This document shows, piece by piece, positions 24,352 through 29,711 of a DNA stretch of 29,711 bases. The stretch comes from Bordetella parapertussis (GTDB lineage Bacteria; Pseudomonadota; Gammaproteobacteria; Burkholderiales; Burkholderiaceae_D). The first letter of the stretch is position 1; every line of letters starts with the position of its first letter. A program made the translations under genes and the position numbers. Where the stretch lies: assembly GCA_945883145.1 (NCBI GenBank), contig CAMCXB010000028.1, positions 1 through 29,711 on the forward strand. Direction: 5' to 3'. The notes beneath the pieces were generated by a model. The model was not told the DNA's origin. It did no database searches and was given only the letters and a program-made list of their open reading frames with translations.

Positions 24352-25767
24352 ATGGGCGATACAACTTCTGATGTTTCAGTCGTAAAAATGTATGCAGCGC
24401 GGGAGATTATCTACCCGCGCGAAATCAGTGGTCGCTATGCCAGTATGCGTTGGTTTTTTGTGTGGCTAACGCAATTGATTTTTTATGGCTTACCTTGGTT
24501 AAATTGGAATGGTCGTCAAGCTGTTTTATTTGATTTAGCAGCACGTAAGTTTTATATCTTCGGTATTGTCTTGTGGCCGCAAGATTTCGTCTATCTCGCA
24601 GCACTACTCATTATTTGTGCTTATTCCTTATTTTTATTTACAGCGATATTCGGGCGCGTGTGGTGTGGCTTTGCTTGTCCGCAGACTGTGTATACCGAAA
24701 TCTTTATGTGGATAGAACGTAAGATAGAAGGTTCGCGCAGTGCGCGTATCCGTCTTGATCGTCAAACCACCTCCATCAATAAGTTATCGCGCAAAACAGC
24801 CAAGCACATAGTGTGGGGTGCAGTAGCTCTTTGGACTGGTTTTACTTTTGTCGGTTATTTCACTCCTATTCATTTGTTATCGACAGAAGTGATGGGTCTC
24901 ACACTCGGTCCTTGGGAATGGTTTTGGGTATTGTTTTATTCCTTTGCAACCTACGGTAATGCGGGTTGGATGCGTGAGCAAGTGTGTAAATACATGTGCC
25001 CTTATGCGCGTTTTCAAAGCGCGATGTTTGATAAAGATAGTTTGATCGTCACGTATGACAGCCAACGTGGCGAGCCACGTGGTGCGCATGTCAAAACAGA
25101 AGCCACAGCAGAAACCACAGCAGATAAAAAACTCGGCGATTGTATAGATTGCTCACTGTGTGTACAGGTCTGTCCAACAGGCATAGATATACGCAAGGGT
25201 TTGCAATATGAATGCATAGGTTGTGCGGCTTGTATTGATGCTTGTAATACTGTGATGGATAAAGTTGGATCGCCACGTGGCTTAATTCGCTTCTGGACTG
25301 AACATGCCATGCTAGGTCGTTGGAGTTCAGCGCAGATTTTTCGTCATACATTACGTCCTAGAGTATTAATCTATAGCGCAGTATTGTTTGTTATAGTCTC
25401 CGTGTTTTTTGGTACTTTATTTACACGTACACCTTTTAAAATGGACGTAATACGCGATCGTGGTGCTATGGGACGTGAAGTTGAAAATGGCATGATAGAG
25501 AATGTGTATCGACTACAAATCATGAATACCGATGAAGACATGCATCATTTCCGTCTCAGTGTTGAAGGTATAGGTAGTATTCACCTTGATGGCGCTGCAG
25601 ACGAAATTGAATTGGGTCCTACCGAGTCAAGAGCAGTACCAGTGCGCGTTCGAGTCGATGCGGGCGTGGGTCAAAAAGGGTCAAATAAAATCTGGTTTAC
25701 TTTGCAAGTCACCGATGGTGATGAGTTGGCAATCAAAGAAAAAGCAGTATTTTTTATTCCGCGTTAA
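24352..25767 (+). CDS. ccoG: cbb3 oxidase maturation ferredoxin-like protein CcoG
   Basis: CcoG (FixG/RdxA) is a polytopic membrane protein with iron-sulfur centres, reported to reduce copper for delivery to cbb3 oxidase. The 471-residue protein has several membrane spans and the FGRVWCGFACPQTVYTEIF signature. Two [4Fe-4S] motifs follow (CIDCSLCVQVCP and CIGCAACIDACN), then a C-terminal immunoglobulin-like periplasmic domain. It begins 8 bp after ccoP, so it is part of the oxidase operon, and ccoH follows 11 bp later. Confidence 0.95.
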   Translation: MGDTTSDVSVVKMYAAREIIYPREISGRYASMRWFFVWLTQLIFYGLPWLNWNGRQAVLFDLAARKFYIFGIVLWPQDFVYLAALLIICAYSLFLFTAIFGRVWCGFACPQTVYTEIFMWIERKIEGSRSARIRLDRQTTSINKLSRKTAKHIVWGAVALWTGFTFVGYFTPIHLLSTEVMGLTLGPWEWFWVLFYSFATYGNAGWMREQVCKYMCPYARFQSAMFDKDSLIVTYDSQRGEPRGAHVKTEATAETTADKKLGDCIDCSLCVQVCPTGIDIRKGLQYECIGCAACIDACNTVMDKVGSPRGLIRFWTEHAMLGRWSSAQIFRHTLRPRVLIYSAVLFVIVSVFFGTLFTRTPFKMDVIRDRGAMGREVENGMIENVYRLQIMNTDEDMHHFRLSVEGIGSIHLDGAADEIELGPTESRAVPVRVRVDAGVGQKGSNKIWFTLQVTDGDELAIKEKAVFFIPR

Positions 25768-25778
25768 GGTGAGCAACG

Positions 25779-26285
25779 ATGTCTACTTCAAATAAAATTA
25801 CCTTGCAATCACTACCGTGGTATCAACATCGTTGGCCATGGTTATTGATGGCCGGTCCCTTCATTGTGATCATTGCAGGATTCATCACGATGTGGATTTC
25901 ATTTTCAGGTGCAGACGCCTTAGTAGTCGATGATTATTACAAACAAGGTAAGGCGATCAATCAAGATTTGCGTCGTGAAGCGCAGGCAAAAACTTTGGGT
26001 TTGCAGTTAGCGATGTATTACGATCCTAGTCTAGGACAGATGCAAGGTCGACTCAGTGGTGTGGATAAAGCTTCTTCATTAACACTATTAGTCATTCATC
26101 CTACTTTGCCTGCTAAAGATATGCGTTTTACAGTTCAGTCTGATGCGCATGGAAAGTTTGCCGTGATGCTGCCTTTATTGGAGCGTGCGCATTGGCAGAT
26201 AGAATTACAAGATAGCGATCGAACTTGGCGTTTACATGGACGCTGGGATTGGCCTACACAAAAAGAAATAGAGATCCAACCCTAG
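25779..26285 (+). CDS. ccoH: cbb3 oxidase assembly protein CcoH (FixH)
   Basis: The 168-residue protein has one N-terminal membrane span (WPWLLMAGPFIVIIAGFITMW), then the FixH-type DDYYKQGKAINQDLRREAQA segment and a periplasmic beta-rich domain. FixH/CcoH proteins interact with CcoN and are needed for stable assembly. It follows ccoG by 11 bp. Confidence 0.9.
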   Translation: MSTSNKITLQSLPWYQHRWPWLLMAGPFIVIIAGFITMWISFSGADALVVDDYYKQGKAINQDLRREAQAKTLGLQLAMYYDPSLGQMQGRLSGVDKASSLTLLVIHPTLPAKDMRFTVQSDAHGKFAVMLPLLERAHWQIELQDSDRTWRLHGRWDWPTQKEIEIQP

Positions 26286-26324
26286 TAGATAGTGGGTTAG
26301 GTATTCATCTGAGGAGTGACAAAC

Positions 26325-26561
26325 ATGTTGAAACTAGCGTTGGTGGTGTTGTGGCCATCGTTTATGGTGGCAATTATTGCGGAAGGATTTTTCTTTTCGT
26401 TATTTGATCCTGCCGATTTATTACTAGTAGGTGGACACGTAGATCTGAACCCTATGGCCGCTTACACCTTAGGCTTTTTATTTTTTTGGACGTTCTGCTC
26501 GCTGGCTGCAATGTTGAGTTGTTATTTGATTCGGACAGAAGAAGGGCAACCACCGTTTTAA
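26325..26561 (+). CDS. Small two-span membrane protein of unknown function at the end of the cco operon
   Basis: I do not recognise a named family. The 78-residue product has two hydrophobic segments, roughly residues 3-26 (including LVVLWPSFMVAIIAEGFFF) and 46-68 (AAYTLGFLFFWTFCSLAAML), separated by a short loop with two acidic residues. The tail is RTEEGQPPF. A GTG at 26316 is possible, but GAGGAG (26311-26316) sits 8 bp before the ATG at 26325. It lies 39 bp after ccoH in the same direction and ends 10 bp from the convergent fnr gene. A cbb3-related role is inferred from position only. Confidence 0.75.
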   Translation: MLKLALVVLWPSFMVAIIAEGFFFSLFDPADLLLVGGHVDLNPMAAYTLGFLFFWTFCSLAAMLSCYLIRTEEGQPPF

Positions 26562-26571
26562 CCTAGAGTGA

Positions 26572-27330
26572 TTAATCGCAGCTTTCTGTGCCAGCTGCGA
26601 TTGCTTTGAGATGTACCGGTTCGAGTATTTCAATTTCTCGGTTTGATACTCTCAGCAGACTTTGTTTTTTAAAGCGTGACAATAAACGACTAATACTTTC
26701 TATTGTTAAGCCTAAATAATTTCCAATTTCTTCACGTGACATACGCAATTGAAAATTAGTAGAAGAATAGCCACGTGCAGCATAACGCGCTGAGAGATTC
26801 ACAAGGAAAGCAGCAAAGCGTTGTTCAGCACGCATATTCCCAAGTAATAGCATTACATTTTGTTCGCGCGTGATTTCTTGACTCATCATGCGATGGAAGT
26901 GATGTAGTAAGGTAGGTATGGAGCCAAATAATTCTTCTAACCTAGCGAAGGGAATTTCACAGACTTCACTATCTTCTAAGGCAACTGCATCGCAATGATG
27001 TCGGTCTGTACTAATTGCATCCATGCCAAGTAACTCACCCGCCATTTGAAAGCCAGTGATTTGTTGCTCACCATTCGGTGTGAGTTGAAAAGTTTTAAAG
27101 TGCCCCAAACGTATGGCATATAAATTCGTGAAGGTATCGTCTATGCGATATAGCAAACCATCTTTAGGAATTTTACGTCGTCGACCAATAATCTCATCGA
27201 GTCGAGTAATCTCCGATTCTCCCAAACCCATAGGCAAGCAAAGCTGATGCATGCTGCAAGCTGAGCAGCTTGCACGCAGTGCATTCACATTAAAAGCCTT
27301 GTTAGCAGTAAGAGGCTGGATTGTGGACAT
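26572..27330 (-). CDS. fnr: FNR-family oxygen-sensing transcription regulator
   Basis: The 252-residue CRP/FNR protein has the complete oxygen-sensing Cys set: C22, C25 and C31 in CSACSMHQLC, plus C124 in VCEIPF. These ligate a [4Fe-4S] cluster in FNR. The cyclic-nucleotide-like domain is followed by a helix-turn-helix (MSREEIGNYLGLTIESISRLL). The E-x2-S-R contact residues are E211, S214 and R215, the set that reads TTGAT half-sites. It should activate the dyad-bearing promoters in this window under low oxygen. It is convergent with the cco operon and 71 bp downstream of pobA. Confidence 0.95.
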   Translation of the reverse strand: MSTIQPLTANKAFNVNALRASCSACSMHQLCLPMGLGESEITRLDEIIGRRRKIPKDGLLYRIDDTFTNLYAIRLGHFKTFQLTPNGEQQITGFQMAGELLGMDAISTDRHHCDAVALEDSEVCEIPFARLEELFGSIPTLLHHFHRMMSQEITREQNVMLLLGNMRAEQRFAAFLVNLSARYAARGYSSTNFQLRMSREEIGNYLGLTIESISRLLSRFKKQSLLRVSNREIEILEPVHLKAIAAGTESCD

Positions 27331-27386
27331 GGTTGTCAGACAGAAATGGACTCGGACGAAATGTACCTTATTTTTAGCTCTAAACT

Positions 27387-27406
27387 ACTATTTATTACTA
27401 TTTATT
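27387..27406. repeat. Tandem 10-bp duplication at the pobA end
   Basis: ACTATTTATT occurs twice back to back (27387-27396 and 27397-27406). The second copy overlaps the minus-strand stop codon of pobA. It lies in the leader region of fnr and may be a replication-slippage duplication or an A+T-rich promoter element. Confidence 0.5.
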
Positions 27407-28583
27407 CAATGATTTCATAAGGCAGACCCACGTAATTCTCAGCAATCGTGGTGCGTCCGGCTTCGGAACTGGTGTAATAACTGAGTTCTGCTTCCTGTAT
27501 GCGTTGATTAAATGGGTCATCTGAGAATTTATGCAGGATAGAAGTCATCCACCAAGAAAAACGCTCAGCTTTCCACACTCGACGTAGACAGATTTCTGAA
27601 TATTTTTTAATCAGGTCGAGTCGGCCTTCTTTATAACGCTTACGCAGTATGTGATAAAGCGTATATACATCACTCGCAGCGAGATTCAATCCTTTGGCGC
27701 CAGTGGGCGGCACTATGTGTGCTGCATCACCAACCAAAAATAAATTCCCAAATTGCATAGGCTCGGCAACAAAGCTACGTAATGGCGCAATACTTTTTTC
27801 TATAGAAGGACCTGTGATCAATGCACTCGCAGTTTTTTCAGGTAGACGAGCACGTAATTCATCCCAAAAGCGTTCATCAGACCAAGCTTCAGTTTTATCC
27901 TCAAGACTGCATTGCACATAATAGCGAGATAGCATAGCGGAGCGCATGCTACACAAAGCAAAGCCGCGTTCGTGATTGGCGTAAATCAGTTCATGCGATA
28001 CAGGTGGAGTACGTGAGAGTATGCCTAACCATCCAAAGGGATATACACGTTCAAATATTTTGATTGCATCTGCTGCGATAGATTGTCGTGCAATACCATG
28101 AAAGCCATCACAACCCGCGATATATTCACATTCTATAGTGTGCTGCTTACCATCTTTTTTAAATGTCACAGAGGGTGTATCGGTATACATATCATGCGGT
28201 GTCACATCCTCTGCTTCATAAATACTCACAGCACCAGATTGTGTGCGTGCATCCATTAAATCTTTAGTGACTTCGGTTTGGCCATACACCATGACTGTTT
28301 TGCCGCCCGTATGAGCTTTTAAATCTATGCGTTCTTCGCGACCTGAAAAAGTGAGCGCAAAGCCATCATGCACCATGCCTTCTTTCTCCATACGCTGACT
28401 GACTTTTGCTTCGCGTAATAGATTTTGCAGACCTTGTTCTAGGACGCCTGCGCGGATACGGCTTAAAACATAGTCTGGCGATTTAGCTTCAACAATGATG
28501 TTGTCTATGCCTTGCAATTCCAGCAATCTGCCTAATAGCAGGCCCGAAGGACCAGCTCCTATGATGGCGACCTGAGTTTTCAT
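27402..28583 (-). CDS. pobA: 4-hydroxybenzoate 3-monooxygenase
   Basis: PobA is an FAD- and NADPH-dependent hydroxylase converting 4-hydroxybenzoate to protocatechuate, entering the beta-ketoadipate pathway. The 393-residue protein has the N-terminal dinucleotide motif GAGPSGLLLGRLL, the RIRAGVLEQG segment, a CDGFHG motif near residue 160, and the FAD motif GDAAHIVPPTGAKGLNLA. GGAGAC precedes the ATG. The divergent AraC-type gene is the likely regulator. No protocatechuate ring-cleavage genes lie within the window. Confidence 0.94.
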   Translation of the reverse strand: MKTQVAIIGAGPSGLLLGRLLELQGIDNIIVEAKSPDYVLSRIRAGVLEQGLQNLLREAKVSQRMEKEGMVHDGFALTFSGREERIDLKAHTGGKTVMVYGQTEVTKDLMDARTQSGAVSIYEAEDVTPHDMYTDTPSVTFKKDGKQHTIECEYIAGCDGFHGIARQSIAADAIKIFERVYPFGWLGILSRTPPVSHELIYANHERGFALCSMRSAMLSRYYVQCSLEDKTEAWSDERFWDELRARLPEKTASALITGPSIEKSIAPLRSFVAEPMQFGNLFLVGDAAHIVPPTGAKGLNLAASDVYTLYHILRKRYKEGRLDLIKKYSEICLRRVWKAERFSWWMTSILHKFSDDPFNQRIQEAELSYYTSSEAGRTTIAENYVGLPYEIIE

Positions 28584-28715
28584 GAATCCGTCTCCGTGCG
28601 ATGAAGTAGAGTTTTTTAATAATTGTGGCGATGATCGGCTTCATTAACCGCTAATGGAATAGACTTACTGAATAAAAACTTGTACATTTCGTGGAAATTT
28701 TAAAAAATTCCGTCT
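28584..28715. promoter_or_regulatory. Divergent pobA-pobR control region
   Basis: This 132-bp segment should hold both promoters and the regulator's site. Visible elements are ATGAAG (28601-28606) with its inverse CTTCAT (28639-28644), a direct repeat TCCGTCT at 28587-28593 and 28709-28715, and an imperfect palindrome at 28693-28711. None matches a site I know, and I cannot assign clear -35 and -10 hexamers. Confidence 0.5.
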
Positions 28716-29642
28716 ATGTCAAGCAAGCACACAATTGAGAGCCCGATCCCAGTTTATGAGCTCTATGGAGAAGAGCAGCAGTGGCTAACGCCAGATTTAC
28801 TCCATTGCGAGGCAATTGCTACCCGTAGTCGCTTGCACAATTGGGAGATTTTGCCGCATAGTCATCACGGCTTATTGCAGTTGTTATGGTTGGAACAAGG
28901 TGAGGCGACGCTGCAGCTAGATGACTGGAAGGGTCAGCTAGTAGCGGGGGGTGTATTAATCGTGCCCCAGCATTGCATACATGGCTTTCAGTTTTCGACG
29001 GATGCAAAAGGCATCGTCATCACATTGGCTTATCCATTATTAGAGAGCCTAGGTACAGATTTAAGTACGGCATTACAAAGTGAATCAGCAGCTCGTGTTT
29101 TTATATTAGAAGAAAATGAAGAGCGTTCTTTAATTGAAGCGATGTTGCGTAAGTTGATGAAGGAGTATCAACAACAACAGGGATATAGACGTGAATTAAT
29201 CGAATCGAGTTTGACGGTGGTGTTAGCTAGTCTCATGCAACAAGCGCAGTCAACGCAGCCACGCATTGGAGAGCATCCTAAACGTGCTCGTCGCTATTTA
29301 TCTGAATTTACTAATCTGATTGAACAAGATTATATGCATCATCATCACTTAACGTTTTACGCCACTAAGATAGGTATTAGTACAGCGCATTTAAATGCAG
29401 TTTGTCGAGAGTTTGTTCAACGTTCAGCTTTAGATTTAATTCATGCTCGCATAATGTTGGAAGCAAAACGTAATTTGGTTTACACCAGTTTGACAATTAA
29501 AACAGTGGCAGAGATGTTGGGATTTGCTGATCCTGCGTATTTCACACGTTTCTTTAAACGACAGGTTGGGCTATCGCCTAAAGAATTTCGTCAGCAGTTA
29601 GTGGTGTTGACGGAGAGTGAAAAAAATAAAGTAGTGGTATAA
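28716..29642 (+). CDS. pobR: AraC-family regulator, probable activator of pobA
   Basis: The 308-residue protein has an N-terminal cupin-like ligand domain (LLQLLWLEQGEATLQLDDW region) and a C-terminal double helix-turn-helix: FYATKIGISTAHLNAVCREF, then VAEMLGFADPAYFTRFFKRQVGLSPKEFR. Divergence from pobA across 132 bp matches the PobR/PobC arrangement in which the protein activates pobA with 4-hydroxybenzoate. The symbol rests on that context. The ATG is preceded by an A+T-rich imperfect palindrome and lacks a Shine-Dalgarno sequence. Confidence 0.82.
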   Translation: MSSKHTIESPIPVYELYGEEQQWLTPDLLHCEAIATRSRLHNWEILPHSHHGLLQLLWLEQGEATLQLDDWKGQLVAGGVLIVPQHCIHGFQFSTDAKGIVITLAYPLLESLGTDLSTALQSESAARVFILEENEERSLIEAMLRKLMKEYQQQQGYRRELIESSLTVVLASLMQQAQSTQPRIGEHPKRARRYLSEFTNLIEQDYMHHHHLTFYATKIGISTAHLNAVCREFVQRSALDLIHARIMLEAKRNLVYTSLTIKTVAEMLGFADPAYFTRFFKRQVGLSPKEFRQQLVVLTESEKNKVVV

Positions 29643-29711
29643 ATTTTTACCTCACCGCTTAACAGAAATCCAGACGGCTCAAAAATTCAATTGGTCATAG
29701 TAAAAAATATA

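Noticed and set aside
1..29711. Mobile elements, CRISPR arrays, tRNA or rRNA genes, defence or toxin-antitoxin systems
   Set aside because: I saw no transposase or integrase motifs, no regularly spaced repeats, no tRNA-like cloverleaf and no toxin-antitoxin pair. The gene content is that of a conserved chromosomal core.

Overview
This window is chromosomal DNA from a betaproteobacterium with fairly A+T-leaning coding sequence. Burkholderiales is my best guess, based on protein resemblance and on two familiar gene orders: yhdP-nitrilase-tldD-aroG-yajQ-murB, and orn divergent from an M48 protease-pterin dehydratase-rsgA operon. I see no rRNA, tRNA, insertion sequence, prophage or CRISPR array. 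Nearly all of the window is intact protein-coding sequence.

Layout. Positions 1-6280 hold the 3' end of a yhdP-like gene, a nitrilase-family amidase, the TldD protease subunit, DAHP synthase (aroG), YajQ (minus strand) and MurB. Positions 6283-11455 are all on the minus strand and carry two groups. The first is argF-argG-ppnP (arginine synthesis plus a nucleoside phosphorylase). The second is an M48 protease, pterin-4a-carbinolamine dehydratase and rsgA. Positions 11522-13817 hold orn, a YecA/UPF0149 protein and the SrkA kinase. From 13893 to 27330 lies a low-oxygen block: two universal stress proteins, a Pat-type GNAT acetyltransferase, hemN, a SafE-like membrane protein, the copper ATPase ccoI, ccoS, the cbb3 oxidase genes ccoNOQP, ccoG, ccoH, a small unknown membrane protein, and fnr. 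The window ends with pobA (4-hydroxybenzoate hydroxylase) and a divergent AraC-type regulator, probably pobR.

How the genes work together. HemN supplies heme precursors without oxygen. CcoI, CcoS, CcoG and CcoH mature the cbb3 oxidase, CcoNOQP is the enzyme, and FNR is the oxygen sensor. FNR-type dyads (TTGAY-N4-RTCAA) lie upstream of usp1, usp2, hemN and ccoN. At hemN and ccoN the dyad is centred exactly 41.5 bp before the inferred transcription start, the class II activator position.

The strongest unexpected signal is in the roughly 300-bp gap before aroG. It holds a 23-codon reading frame rich in Phe and Tyr codons, followed by mutually exclusive hairpins and an intrinsic terminator just before the aroG ribosome-binding site. 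This has the architecture of a classical ribosome-mediated attenuator. A second regulatory oddity is a G+C-rich terminator-like hairpin directly against the argF start codon, which has no visible Shine-Dalgarno sequence. All family assignments come from motif recognition alone; no database search was run.
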